Positions 8,070 to 16,918 of a DNA stretch of 64,000 bases are shown piece after piece (position 1 is the first letter of the stretch; the number at the start of each line of letters is the position of its first letter). The notes below the pieces were generated by a model. The model saw nothing but the letters and a program-made list of their open reading frames with translations, was not told the DNA's origin and did not search any database. Origin of the DNA: Faecalibacterium taiwanense (GTDB lineage: Bacteria; Bacillota; Clostridia; Oscillospirales; Ruminococcaceae). The position numbers and the translations under genes are program-made. The stretch lies in the NCBI RefSeq assembly GCF_036632915.2, contig NZ_CP155552.1, positions 124,001 to 188,000 on the forward strand, in the 5' to 3' direction.

Positions 8070-8729
8070 ATGAAACGCAGTTGGTTTTCGCGCCATCCGC
8101 TTTGCTTCATGGCGCTGTATCTCATACTTTATCTTTCCGCATTCAATTTCCTGAACACCCAGATCCATATGCCGCACATCCTCGTGCACTGCCGGCTGGA
8201 CGATCTGATTCCCTTCTGCAAATATGCGGTCATCCCCTATTTTGCATGGTTTCTATGGATCCCGTTCACCCTGTTCTTCCTTCTGTGGAAGGCACCCCGG
8301 GAGGACTTCTGGCGGCTGTGTATGCCGCTGTTCAGCGGTATGACCATTGCGCTGGCCTGCTACGTGATCCTGCCCACCGGGCTGAATCTGCGCCCCTGCT
8401 ATGTGCCGGGCACAGACATCTTCGCCCGTGCGGTGCGGTTCCTGTACAGCACCGACACACCCATCAATGTCTGCCCGTCCATCCATGTGTTCAACTCGGT
8501 CACGCTGATGCTGGCCTATCACCGCTGCCGCATCTTTGAGCAGCCCCGGTTCCGCTGGATGCGCCCGGCCGCTGATGTGCTGTGCATCTCCATTGTATGC
8601 TCCACCATGCTGCTCAAGCAGCACAGCTGCATCGATGCAGCGCTGGGCGCTTTGCTGGCGCTGGCACTGGATACCGCGTTCAGCCGTATGATGGACACCA
8701 ACGATCTGCCGCAGATGCGCCGCATCTGA
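8070..8729 (+). CDS. PAP2-superfamily membrane phosphatase
   Basis: 219 residues with about six membrane segments. The C-terminal half carries NVCPSIHVFNSV (about 131-142) and TMLLKQHSCIDAALG (about 178-192), which match the SxxxHxxxS/T and SRxxxxxHxxxD motif regions of PAP2 lipid phosphatases with the expected spacing. The conserved Arg of motif 3 is replaced by Leu/Lys (STMLLKQHS). The first motif (KxxxxxxRP) is only weakly present as LNLRPCYVP. Likely acts on a lipid phosphate or inositol-type substrate at the membrane. AAGGAGG precedes the ATG. Confidence 0.75.
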   Translation: MKRSWFSRHPLCFMALYLILYLSAFNFLNTQIHMPHILVHCRLDDLIPFCKYAVIPYFAWFLWIPFTLFFLLWKAPREDFWRLCMPLFSGMTIALACYVILPTGLNLRPCYVPGTDIFARAVRFLYSTDTPINVCPSIHVFNSVTLMLAYHRCRIFEQPRFRWMRPAADVLCISIVCSTMLLKQHSCIDAALGALLALALDTAFSRMMDTNDLPQMRRI

Positions 8730-8736
8730 ATCTTTA

Positions 8737-8781
8737 TAAAAAAGAAATGCGCTGTCATCAGGGGCAGCGCATTTCTTTTTT
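8737..8781. terminator. Bidirectional terminator
   Basis: Long stem AAAAAAGAAATGCGCTG/CAGCGCATTTCTTTTTT between convergent genes. Confidence 0.9.
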
Positions 8782-8783
8782 GT

Positions 8784-9761
8784 TCAGAACAGATCCTCCG
8801 GCAGGCAGACATCCTGCTTTGGCACCTTTGCCCAGGAAAAGTCCTTAATCAGGCTTTCCGGTGTGCGGGGCGCAGGCTCCGGCTGCAGGCCGTAGGCGTA
8901 GGCAAGCTTGCCCACGATCTCCTGCGCGATATACTTTTCCCGCAGGTTTTCCAGACTCTGGTCGCCGTCGCGCTTGGAGAGCCGCCGCCCATCCGGGGCC
9001 AGCAGCAGCGGGCAGTGGGCAAACCCCGGTGCCTGCAGGCCCAGCAGGCGGTACAAATACAGCTGCCGTGCCGTGGACGAAAGCAGGTCTGAACCGCGCA
9101 CCACTTCGGTAACGCCCATGCGGGCATCGTCCACCACCACGGCCAACTGATAGGCGAACACGCCATCCGCCCGGCGCAGGTAGAAGTCACCGCAGTCATG
9201 CAAAAGATTTTCGGTGTGCGGGCCCATGCAGCCATCCACAAATGTGATGTCCTCGTCCGGCACTATCAGACGGTAGGCAGGGGCCTTCTTTTTGCGTTTT
9301 TCCTCAATTTCGGCAGCGGTCAGGCCGCGGCAGGTGCCCGGATAGACCACGTTGCCGTCCGAGGTATGGGGCGCGCTGGCCGCGTGCAGCTGGGCGCGGG
9401 AGCAAAAACACGGGTACACAAGGGCGCGCTCTTCCAGCTTTTTGTAGCTTGCGGTGTAGATCTCCGCGCACTCACTCTGGTAATAGGGGCTGTTCGGCCC
9501 GCCGGTGCTGCCGCCCTCGTCCCACGCAAGGCCCAGCCAGTCCAGATCCTGTTCCAGCAGGTCAGCATAGATGCGCGGGCAGCGCTCGGCATCCAGATCT
9601 TCGATGCGCAGCACGATGCGCCCGCCCTGACTTTTTGCGCTGAGCCACGCCAACAGGCTGCAGGCCAGATTGCCAAGATGCAGCCGCCCGCTGGGGCTGG
9701 GTGCAAAGCGGCCGGTTGGCGGTATTATCTCCGATTTATCACAATGTGCTTGGTTTTGCAT
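8784..9761 (-). CDS. gluQ: Glutamyl-Q tRNA(Asp) synthetase
   Basis: About 325 residues. It has the catalytic half of a glutamyl-tRNA synthetase without the anticodon-binding half: RFAPSPSGRLHLGNL (HIGH-type motif) near the start and LSKRDGDQSL (KMSKS-type) near residue 245. A zinc-site region CFCSRAQL..YPGTC lies between them. The enzyme loads glutamate onto queuosine at position 34 of tRNA-Asp. I moved the start to the ATG at 9761 because AAAGGA lies 7 bases upstream; the longer frame begins with TTG. The neighbouring genes are unrelated. Confidence 0.9.
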   Translation of the reverse strand: MQNQAHCDKSEIIPPTGRFAPSPSGRLHLGNLACSLLAWLSAKSQGGRIVLRIEDLDAERCPRIYADLLEQDLDWLGLAWDEGGSTGGPNSPYYQSECAEIYTASYKKLEERALVYPCFCSRAQLHAASAPHTSDGNVVYPGTCRGLTAAEIEEKRKKKAPAYRLIVPDEDITFVDGCMGPHTENLLHDCGDFYLRRADGVFAYQLAVVVDDARMGVTEVVRGSDLLSSTARQLYLYRLLGLQAPGFAHCPLLLAPDGRRLSKRDGDQSLENLREKYIAQEIVGKLAYAYGLQPEPAPRTPESLIKDFSWAKVPKQDVCLPEDLF

Positions 9762-9786
9762 TGGGGGTCCTTTCAACCGCTGGACG

Positions 9787-10500
9787 ATTTAAAATTGCCG
9801 ACGCGTTCGCTTTGGCAATATCAGCGGAAATATTATTTTATATATTCGCGTTTGTGAAGCGAAGCGGAACAATGAAAGCCCCAGTGGGGCTTTTAAGCGA
9901 CCGAACGGTCTTGCGTCAGCAAGATGGAGGGGCCTCGCCCCGACAAGTTCGCGTTTGTCGCGCTCTGCGGAGCGCTCCAAACGCATTTTCACGGGAAGGG
10001 GTCGTAACGGGAAACGGCATGTTGCTGCTGTCGGCTTATCGCCGTCGCGCAGCGACTATAAATCGGCGGAACACAAAAAATCCTCTAGCGGAGCGACTTG
10101 GATTTTTTGTATGGAGCCCAACTGCTTTGGGGTTACTAGGGGCGAGCAGCCCCTAGTTTGCAACGGCAACGACCGCGGCCAGCGGCCGAAACAGGGAGGA
10201 GCTGTTGGGGCAGCGGCCTGCAGGATGCGAGTGCCGCGCAAGGCACAAAGCAGACGCAGGGAGCCGCAACCCGCCGCCTCCCGCGCCTCGAAAGTAGCGG
10301 AGACCTTGCCGCGCTGAACACGCGGCATTTGCTGCGCAAACCGGTCTGCGGCTTAAAAGCCCCACTGGGGCTTTCATGCCCTGCGGGCACCGCCGTCCTT
10401 TCTGGTTCTCTTTTGGCACGCAAAAGAGAACGTACCCGGCGGTAATGCTTTTTACAAAAGGCATGAAACTTGATCCACGCGAATACGCTCTGCACAGGAA
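9787..10500 (+). repeat. Composite structured repeat FR, copy 1 (with two inserted elements)
   Basis: Hairpin 1 is ATTGCC/GGCAAT (9794-9799 with 9814-9819), followed by the invariant AGCGGAAA. Hairpin 2 is GCGTTTG/CAAACGC (9848-9854 with 9978-9984). Its loop is filled by an element containing AAAGCCCCAGTGGGGCTTT. Then come TTTTCAC, TCGTAACGGGAAACGGCAT, a GTCGC/GCGAC hairpin, the AAAAAATCC/GGATTTTTT hairpin and the CTAGGGGC/GCCCCTAG hairpin (10136-10157). A second insert (R4, about 10160-10275) and a 3' part ending in ACGCTCTGCACAGGAA follow. No plausible gene. Confidence 0.75.
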
Positions 10501-10539
10501 GCCGCTTTTTCCCTATTATAGTTGCCCGTCCGCCAAAGG

Positions 10540-12087
10540 TCAACAGACCACCCGGCCAAGCCGCCGCTCCACCGCCTGCCGCACCTCCGGCGCGCGGATG
10601 CCGTACACGATCTGCACATCGCAGCCGCTTTGCACCACACCGCTGCAGGGCAGGGCTTTCAGGGCCTGCTCCTTGACGAAGGCCGGGTCGTTCACCGTGA
10701 CACGCAGGCGGGTAAAGCAGTTGTCCACCGTGCGGATGTTCTCCCGCCCGCCAAAGGCCGCAATGAGCTTTTCTATTCCCTGCTCGTCCAGCGGCAGGGC
10801 CTTTTCCGGCCGGGACGGCTCTTCCGGGCGGCGGCCCGGTGTGGGCAGGTCCAGCGCCTTGATGAGCACAGTGAACACCACAAAATACACCGCGATCTGG
10901 GCAAGGCCCAGCAGATACAGCACCGGGTAGTTCGTGCGGGCCGCACCAGCGGAAAGGTTCATCACAAGCGACCCCAGAAGGTTCGAGGTAAACGCCGTGA
11001 CTCCGCACAGGTGCAGCAGCACGATGAAGCTGCCGGAGATGGCTGCGTGCGCCAGCCACAAAACCGGTGCCGAGAAGCAGAACAGAAAATCCAGCGGCTC
11101 CGTAATGGAAGCCAGCGATGCCGTAAAGGCCAGCGGCAGCAGCTGAAGGGCAGTCTTTTTGCGGCTGCCCCGTCGGGCACAGAAGATGAATGCCGCCGCA
11201 ATGCCAAAGTAGCCGAAGGTCTTTGTAAAGCCGGTGTACATCCACACGATGCCATCCGAAAACGGCAGGCCGAGGTTATATTCGGTCATCATGACCACAT
11301 AGGCACCGGTATAGGTGACGCTGCCCACCATAAGCTGACCGCCCAGCTGCGAGAACTGGAACGGCATATACACCAGATGATGCAGCCCTGTAGGGATGAG
11401 CAGCCGTTCCAGAAAGCCGTACAAAAACAACCCGATATTGCCGGAAGCGGCAATGAAGCCAGTGACGGCCGCAATGGCCTTCTGGATAGGCGGCCAGACA
11501 AAGCAGGCCCCAAAGCCCAGCACCGCCGCCAGTGCCGCCATGCAGGCAAAGGACCACCGCACACCGGAGAACACACCGCCCAGAATGCCGCGGTGGGCTT
11601 TTTCGCAGGTGCGGTCATACACAAAGGCGGTGAGCAGGCCCAGCAGAATGCCGCCGAACACGCCGGTATCCACAGTCTGGATGCCCAGCACCATGGTCTG
11701 GCCTGCGCTGTACAGGCCGGTAAGCGCATCCGGCTGCGCCAGCAGGCCCAACTCGGTCAGCGTTACATTGCCCGCTGTCAGGTAGACAAGATAGCTCATC
11801 AGGGCGATGAACGCCGCCTGATGCTTTTCCCGCTTTGCCAGCGCCGCCGCAAGCCCGGTGCAGAACAGCACGCTCAGATTTGAAATGACCGCCGTGAGGC
11901 ATTTGTAAATGATCCTGCCCGCCAGCTGCACCGGCTCCCACCGCAAAAAGGGCAGCACCCCGGCCAGCGGCGCGCTGGTAAGCAGTGCGCCCACCACCAG
12001 CAGCAGGCCCGCCGCCGAAAGATAGCTCAGCGGTGCCAGCATTGCGCGGGAGAACCGCTCCAATGCGGCTGTGATGCGGTGCTTCAT
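10540..12087 (-). CDS. PTS transporter subunit EIICB, glucose/maltose/N-acetylglucosamine type
   Basis: About 515 residues. The EIIC channel (about 1-400) has ten or so hydrophobic segments and the family signature region SITEPLDFLFCFSAP (about 320). The EIIB domain follows after a Pro/Glu-rich linker and carries the phosphorylated Cys in VDNCFTRLRVTV (about 455). It imports and phosphorylates a hexose or glucoside. It is closest in layout to MalX/NagE/PtsG; the sugar is not decidable here. No EIIA domain or gene is present in the window, so a general EIIA must serve it. The start at 12087 follows GGAGGG. Confidence 0.88.
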   Translation of the reverse strand: MKHRITAALERFSRAMLAPLSYLSAAGLLLVVGALLTSAPLAGVLPFLRWEPVQLAGRIIYKCLTAVISNLSVLFCTGLAAALAKREKHQAAFIALMSYLVYLTAGNVTLTELGLLAQPDALTGLYSAGQTMVLGIQTVDTGVFGGILLGLLTAFVYDRTCEKAHRGILGGVFSGVRWSFACMAALAAVLGFGACFVWPPIQKAIAAVTGFIAASGNIGLFLYGFLERLLIPTGLHHLVYMPFQFSQLGGQLMVGSVTYTGAYVVMMTEYNLGLPFSDGIVWMYTGFTKTFGYFGIAAAFIFCARRGSRKKTALQLLPLAFTASLASITEPLDFLFCFSAPVLWLAHAAISGSFIVLLHLCGVTAFTSNLLGSLVMNLSAGAARTNYPVLYLLGLAQIAVYFVVFTVLIKALDLPTPGRRPEEPSRPEKALPLDEQGIEKLIAAFGGRENIRTVDNCFTRLRVTVNDPAFVKEQALKALPCSGVVQSGCDVQIVYGIRAPEVRQAVERRLGRVVC

Positions 12088-12123
12088 GGGCGTTTCCCTC
12101 CTTTCCGGTTGACGTGGGCAGAC

Positions 12124-12153
12124 ACTATACTTGTAGTCAACCGATTTTTGCAA
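12124..12153 (-). promoter_or_regulatory. Promoter of the EIICB gene
   Basis: Minus strand: TTGCAA, 18-base spacer, TATAGT, 37 bases upstream of the start. A second TTGACT lies within the spacer. Confidence 0.6.
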
Positions 12154-12244
12154 AAAATGTCAAGAATGCAAAGTTCCCAAAAATGCGTTTCTTCTTTGTG
12201 CAGAGTGCATATTTCCCGCTTGAAATTCGTCCTGCGCTGTCCGA

Positions 12245-12273
12245 TTGACAACCGCCGCGGCAGAACGTATACT
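12245..12273 (+). promoter_or_regulatory. Promoter of the 12336 lipoprotein gene
   Basis: TTGACA, exactly 17 bases, TATACT. The transcript start would be near 12280, leaving a leader of about 55 bases. Confidence 0.85.
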
Positions 12274-12335
12274 TAGGGTGTATCGTTTTGAAGTGCTGCG
12301 GCCCGGCTGCGGCACCGCTCAAGGAGGACACTACT

Positions 12336-12947
12336 ATGAAATTGAGATATACCCGCATCCTCTCGCTGCTGCTCTGCGCAGCGCTGGCCTGCAGCATTCT
12401 GGCAGGCTGCGGCGGCTCAACCGCCAGCAGTTCCGAAGCGCCAAGCTCTGCAAGCAGTTCTGCAAGCTCCGCTGCTTCCGGCGAAGACCTGCCTGATTCC
12501 ACCACCCGGGCCGACACCTCCGGCCTGAACCCCGGCGATTTTGACGAGAACTCCATCTTCTCCATCACCGGCACCGCTGCCGCCTTTGAGCCTTGTCTGG
12601 GCTGGGGGCCGGGTGTTTCCGGCTGCTCGCTCAAATCGGTGATCGCAGCGACATCCCTGCTGCAGTGGGCAGAAAACGCCCGCCTTGCCTCCCGCACCCC
12701 GGAAGCCGTGCAGGAAGCTTTCTACAGCTGGTACGACACGCTGGACGCTGATGAGCAGGAAAGCTTTGCCGAGGCCTGGACGATGATCGAGCCGGACGCG
12801 CTGAGCCTTTTGAGCGACAAGGACAGCATGGCTGGCCGCATTGAGGATGCCGGCCTTGACCCGGACACCCTGCCCGGCTGCACCCTGAAGAACTGGCAGG
12901 CCCTGCAGACCGTGCTGGACGACTGCGTGCCCGCAGCGGGCCAGTGA
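12336..12947 (+). CDS. Putative lipoprotein, 203 aa
   Basis: MKLRYTRILSLLLCAALACS with lipobox LAGC (Cys about 24), then a low-complexity Ser/Ala linker (about 27-50) typical of surface lipoproteins. The mature region is acidic and contains FEPCLGWGPGVSGCSLKSVI and a Cys pair near the end (GCTLKNW, DDCVPA), so disulphides are possible. A central helix (FYSWYDTLDADEQESFAEAW) is the most distinctive stretch. I do not recognise a family. AAGGAGG precedes the start. It has its own promoter and terminator, a single-gene unit. Confidence 0.8.
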   Translation: MKLRYTRILSLLLCAALACSILAGCGGSTASSSEAPSSASSSASSAASGEDLPDSTTRADTSGLNPGDFDENSIFSITGTAAAFEPCLGWGPGVSGCSLKSVIAATSLLQWAENARLASRTPEAVQEAFYSWYDTLDADEQESFAEAWTMIEPDALSLLSDKDSMAGRIEDAGLDPDTLPGCTLKNWQALQTVLDDCVPAAGQ

Positions 12948-12956
12948 ACCCAACAT

Positions 12957-12992
12957 AAAAAGAAGCTGACCGGGCTGGTCAGCTTCTTTTTG
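12957..12992. terminator. Bidirectional terminator
   Basis: AAAAAGAAGCTGACC/GGTCAGCTTCTTTTT between convergent genes. Confidence 0.9.
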
Positions 12993-13025
12993 TTTTTGCG
13001 GAAAAGGCTGGGGCCGCCTGCGGCA

Positions 13026-14150
13026 TCAGACCTTCTTCAGCACATACTGGCGGGTGCCCATGCCGATCTTCTCGGCCTGCTCCAGCGTGGCCTTCCACTC
13101 GATATTGGGGTTGGAATCCTTGAAGTTGTCGTGGTGGCAGTTCCAGCCGGGCTTTGCAAGGTTCTGGCCCAGCTGGCTGTTCGGCAGCGGCTGTGCATTC
13201 AGGCAGGCGTCCGCGCAGGCCTGATCCAGCGCCACCGGGTCAAAGGACGCAAAGATGCCGATATCCGGCAGGATGGGAGCATCGTTCTCGCAGTGGCAGT
13301 CGCAGTTGGGGCTGATGTCCTGCACCAGAGAAACATGGAAGCAGGGACGGCCTGCGCATACGGCAGCCGCGTACTCGGCCATCTTGCGGTCCAGCATCTC
13401 ATTGGCGCTGTCGCACTGGGAATAGATGGCGTCAAAGTTGCAGGCACCGATGCAGCGGCCGCAGCCCTTGCACTTGGTCTGGTCAATGACGGCCTTGTTG
13501 TTTGCATCGTAGGTAATGGCATCGGAGCCGCACTCCTTGGCACAGCGGTGGCAGCCGCGGCACAGGCTCTGCTGCACCTCCGGGTGTCCGGCGGCATGCT
13601 GTATCATCTTGCCTGCGCGGGAGCCACAGCCCATGCCGATGTTCTTGAGAGTACCGCCGAAGCCGGTGGATTCGTGGCCCTTGAAATGGGTCAGGCTGAT
13701 AAAGATGTCCGCATCCATGATGGCGCGGCCGATCTTTGCCGTCTTGCAGTATTCGCCGTTCGGCACCGGCACCTCTGCCTCATCGGTGCCGCGCAGGCCG
13801 TCCGCAATGATGACCTGACAGCCGGTGGTCATGGGCCAGAAGCCGTTCAGCTGGGCGCAGGTGAGGTGCTCCAGTGCGTTCTTGCGGCTGCCCGGATACA
13901 GGGTGTTGCAGTCGGTCAGAAACGGCAGACCGCCCTGCTCCTTGCACAGGTCAGCCACCACCTTGGCGTAGTTGGGGCGCAGGAATGCCAGATTGCCCAG
14001 CTCACCGAAATGCATCTTGATGGCAACGAACTTGCCATCCATATCAATATCCTTGATCCCGGCGGCGATGCACACGCGGCGCAGCTTGTCCAGCAGGCTG
14101 GTGCCCACGGGACAGCGGAAATCTGTATAATAGACCTTGGATGCTTCCAT
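13026..14150 (-). CDS. DUF362 domain protein with two 4Fe-4S sites
   Basis: About 374 residues from the ATG at 14150, chosen because GGAGGAAAC sits 6-8 bases upstream. The DUF362 part (about 1-190, with KMHFGELGNLAFLRP and LTHFKGHESTGFGGTLKNIG) is followed by a bacterial ferredoxin module. That module has CRGCHRCAKECGSDAI and CKGCGRCIGACNFDAI (about 195-250), two CxxCxxCxxxC clusters. A C-terminal extension contains CDCHC and HHDN. Such proteins are predicted electron-transfer or redox proteins in anaerobes; no reaction is established. Stands alone between a lipoprotein and an FR repeat. Confidence 0.85.
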   Translation of the reverse strand: MEASKVYYTDFRCPVGTSLLDKLRRVCIAAGIKDIDMDGKFVAIKMHFGELGNLAFLRPNYAKVVADLCKEQGGLPFLTDCNTLYPGSRKNALEHLTCAQLNGFWPMTTGCQVIIADGLRGTDEAEVPVPNGEYCKTAKIGRAIMDADIFISLTHFKGHESTGFGGTLKNIGMGCGSRAGKMIQHAAGHPEVQQSLCRGCHRCAKECGSDAITYDANNKAVIDQTKCKGCGRCIGACNFDAIYSQCDSANEMLDRKMAEYAAAVCAGRPCFHVSLVQDISPNCDCHCENDAPILPDIGIFASFDPVALDQACADACLNAQPLPNSQLGQNLAKPGWNCHHDNFKDSNPNIEWKATLEQAEKIGMGTRQYVLKKV

Positions 14151-14279
14151 AGCAGTTTCCTCCATTTTGTTTGCGCGGCACGCTGCCGCATACTCTCTTG
14201 TTTTGTAGTATAGCACATCTTTTTGCAAAGAAAAAGTGCTGTCGTAAAGGGCGGCGGGCACACCCTCCACGTCCCACGA

Positions 14280-14735
14280 TCAAAATGGCCTCCGCTGATG
14301 CTCTGGCCATATTTAGCGGAACTATCATTTCCTAACGAAAGAAAGCCGGAAATCTGCGGATTTCCGGCTTTCAATTTTCACGGGAAAGAGTCGTAGCGGG
14401 CAGCGGCATCTTGCAGCGCCGGCTCCCTGCGGAAGCGTTCGCGCAGCAGACGGAGCACAAACTTGCCCGCACGGCGCGTCGCGCAAGCGACTCAAAATCG
14501 GCGGAACACAAAAAATCCTTTAGCGGAGCGGCTTGGATTTTTTGTATGGAGCCCAACAGCTTTGGGGTCACTAGGGGCGAGCAGCCCCTAGTTCGTGCCT
14601 CCCGCGCCTCGAAAGTAGCGGGTGCTTTTCTGGTTCTCTTTTGGCACGCAAAAGAGAACATTCCCGGCGGCGATGCATCTTGCAAAAGGCATGAAACCTT
14701 AAACACGCGACTACGCTCTGTGCGGAAAGCATTCC
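14280..14735 (+). repeat. FR repeat, copy 2 (near full length)
   Basis: Hairpin 1 is ATGGCC/GGCCAT (14285-14290, 14305-14310). Hairpin 2 is a perfect 14-bp stem (14341-14354 with 14359-14372) around a TGCG tetraloop, followed by TTTTCAC. Downstream are the GTCGC/GCGAC, AAAAAATCC/GGATTTTTT, CTAGGGGC/GCCCCTAG, CCCGC/GCGGG and TTCTCTTTTG/CAAAAGAGAA hairpins, ending in ACTACGCTCTGTGCGGAAA. It lies upstream of a minus-strand gene start and downstream of a minus-strand gene end. Confidence 0.8.
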
Positions 14736-14738
14736 AAA

Positions 14739-15539
14739 TCAGAAGATGGCCGTCGCAGCCGCCACTGCCAGCACGATGATGCCCAGCACGATGCGGTAGG
14801 CACCAAAGAACTTGAAATCGTGGCGCTTGACGTAATCCATCAGGAAGCGGATGGCGGCAAGGCTCATGCCGAAGGCCACCACACAGCCCACTGCCAGCAC
14901 GGCCACCTCGGTGCCGGTCATCACAGAACCGCCGACAACGAACTTGACCACCTTGAGCAGGGATGCGCCCGCCATGACCGGGATGGCCAGATAGAAGGTG
15001 AACTCTGCCACACAGGCGCGGGACAGGCCCAGCAGCAGGCCGCCCACGATGGTGGCACCGGAGCGGGAGGTGCCCGGAATGATGGCCAGACACTGCCACA
15101 GGCCAATGATGATGGCATCACGGTAGGTGATCTGCTCCAGCCGGCTCACGTGCGGCGCGGCGCGGCGGTTCTCCACAACAAAGAACAGCGCGCCGTACAG
15201 AATGAGCATCGCGGCAACCGTGATGTAATTGTAGAAGTGAGCTTCCATCCAGTCGTCCAGCGGGCTGATGATGAGCACCGGGATCGTGGCCGCTACCACC
15301 TTGAACCACAGGTTCCACACGCTGGGCTTGGAAATGACCCTGCCCTGCTTCATGCCAAAGGGCCACAGCTTGCCCCAGAACAGCACCACCACGGCCATGA
15401 TGGCACCCAGCTGGATGACCACACGGAACATGGACATGAACTCTTCGCTTGCGTTGAATTTGATGATCTGTTCCAGCAGGATCATATGACCGGTGGACGA
15501 AATGGGAAGCCACTCGGTAATGCCCTCCACAATGCCCAT
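14739..15539 (-). CDS. uppP: Undecaprenyl-diphosphatase (bacitracin-resistance type)
   Basis: Multi-pass membrane protein with the UppP signatures GIVEGITEWLPISSTGHM near the start and PGTSRSGATIVGGLLLG in the middle. It removes a phosphate from undecaprenyl diphosphate, recycling the lipid carrier for wall synthesis. The first ATG in frame (15539) has no ribosome site and trims about ten residues that the family normally has (FFEIIKAIL). An AAGGAGGGG site sits 5-7 bases before an ACG codon at 15567-15569 in the same frame, so translation may really begin there. Confidence 0.9.
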   Translation of the reverse strand: MGIVEGITEWLPISSTGHMILLEQIIKFNASEEFMSMFRVVIQLGAIMAVVVLFWGKLWPFGMKQGRVISKPSVWNLWFKVVAATIPVLIISPLDDWMEAHFYNYITVAAMLILYGALFFVVENRRAAPHVSRLEQITYRDAIIIGLWQCLAIIPGTSRSGATIVGGLLLGLSRACVAEFTFYLAIPVMAGASLLKVVKFVVGGSVMTGTEVAVLAVGCVVAFGMSLAAIRFLMDYVKRHDFKFFGAYRIVLGIIVLAVAAATAIF

Positions 15540-15822
15540 CAGGATGGCTTTGATGATCTCAAAAAACGTAAGTACCCCTCCTTGTGCACAAAGGCACAGC
15601 AGCTTATTTTCTTCCAGTATACCATACTATGTCTCTGCACGCACGCAGAATGCGAAAATTTTTACGCCCGCCGCCACTTTTGCCCTGCAGGCTGTTACTG
15701 CGCTGGGAAATGTGTTATACTGATGCAAAGACCCTTTTCCTTCTATTTTATCCGCAAATCAAAACAGAGTTTAAACACCCTTGGTATTTTTGTTGAACCA
15801 TTCTACAACGAGGTGAATCCAT

Positions 15823-16236
15823 ATGAATATTCTGGTGATCGGCTGCGACCAGGTGGGGGCTTCCCTCATCCGCGATCTGGAACGCATCGGCCATGATATC
15901 TCGCTGATCGAAAAGGATCCCGAACAGCTCAAGCGTCTGGATGCCTTTGACGACTACAGCTTTGGCGGCACGGCTCTGGTGGGCGACCCCACCGACCCGG
16001 ATACCCTGCGGCAGGGCGGCATTGACAGCTGCGATGCCGTGGCCGCTGTGAGCGAGGACGACTCGGTAAACCTGATGGCGGCACAGATCGCAAAAAGCAT
16101 CTTCCGCCGTGAGAAGGTGATCTGCCGCGTGTCCGACCCGCACCTGCAGGTGCTGTACCACAAGGCTTACGAGATCGACACCATCTGCCCCACGGTGCTC
16201 ACCGAGCAATCGGTGTTCCGCGCACTGGCAAAGTAA
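15823..16236 (+). CDS. TrkA-N (RCK) domain protein, K+ transport regulator
   Basis: 137 residues: a single Rossmann-type RCK N domain beginning MNILVIGCDQVGASLIRDLE, with an acidic residue after the second strand (SLIEKDPEQ) that would contact NAD(H). It lacks the TrkA-C half. It is followed 16 bases later by a second, complete TrkA-like protein. The two probably form the cytoplasmic gating ring of a potassium channel or transporter, but no membrane K+ subunit is encoded here. Confidence 0.85.
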   Translation: MNILVIGCDQVGASLIRDLERIGHDISLIEKDPEQLKRLDAFDDYSFGGTALVGDPTDPDTLRQGGIDSCDAVAAVSEDDSVNLMAAQIAKSIFRREKVICRVSDPHLQVLYHKAYEIDTICPTVLTEQSVFRALAK

Positions 16237-16252
16237 AAAGTGAGGGAAGCAT

Positions 16253-16918
16253 ATGAAAGTTTGTATCGCAGGCGGCGGCAAGGTGGGCATGTATCTGGCC
16301 CAGAGCCTGCTGGCCCACCGCCACAAAGTGACCATCATTGAACCGCAGGAAATGCTGTGCCGTTCGCTGGCCGATTCGCTGGATATCCCGGTGATCTGCG
16401 GCGATGCCATCAGCTTTGACACCATGCGCACGGCCGACGTTGCCAGCTGCGATGCCTTTGTGGCCGTGACCGGTGCGGACGAGAACAACCTTGTGGCCTG
16501 CCAGATCGCAAAGCGGGAGTTTGGCGTGAACCGCACTGTGGCCCGAGCCTCCAACCCCAAGAACCGCGAACTGCTGCACACCTTAGGCGTGGACACCGTA
16601 GTGTGCGGCACCGACAACCTGAGCCACATCCTTGAGCGCGAGATCGAGACGGATACCATCCGCCAGCTGCTCTCGCTGGGCGGCGGCACTGCCAGCCTGA
16701 ACGAGATCCTGCTGCCGGAGAACTTCCAGTTTGCAGGGCAGGCGGTCAAGGACATCCCCATGCCGGGCGACGTCATTCTGGTGTGCATCACCCGCGATGC
16801 GGAGTTCATCATCCCCCACGGCAACACCACCTTACTGCCGTGGGACCGCATCCTCTGCCTGACGCAGGATGACACCCTGCACCTGCTGATGGATGCCTGG
16901 GGCCTTTCCGGAAAATGA
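16253..16918 (+). CDS. TrkA-N/TrkA-C protein, K+ transport regulator
   Basis: 221 residues. RCK N domain (MKVCIAGGGKVGMYLAQSLL) followed by a TrkA-C domain (about 140-221: FAGQAVKDIPMPGDVILVCI, IPHGNTTLLPWDRILCLTQ). Binds NAD(H) or nucleotides and gates K+ uptake in the family. An AGTGAGGGA site precedes the ATG. Cotranscribed with the shorter RCK protein before it; the next gene overlaps its stop by four bases. Confidence 0.88.
   Translation: MKVCIAGGGKVGMYLAQSLLAHRHKVTIIEPQEMLCRSLADSLDIPVICGDAISFDTMRTADVASCDAFVAVTGADENNLVACQIAKREFGVNRTVARASNPKNRELLHTLGVDTVVCGTDNLSHILEREIETDTIRQLLSLGGGTASLNEILLPENFQFAGQAVKDIPMPGDVILVCITRDAEFIIPHGNTTLLPWDRILCLTQDDTLHLLMDAWGLSGK

Noticed and set aside
14371..15099. 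Repeated peptide FACQKRTRKAPATFEAREARTRG as a conserved small protein family
   Set aside because: It is encoded by the FR repeat in several copies; nucleotide identity explains the conservation. No start site or independent conservation is visible, so I list it only as part of the yidD observation.
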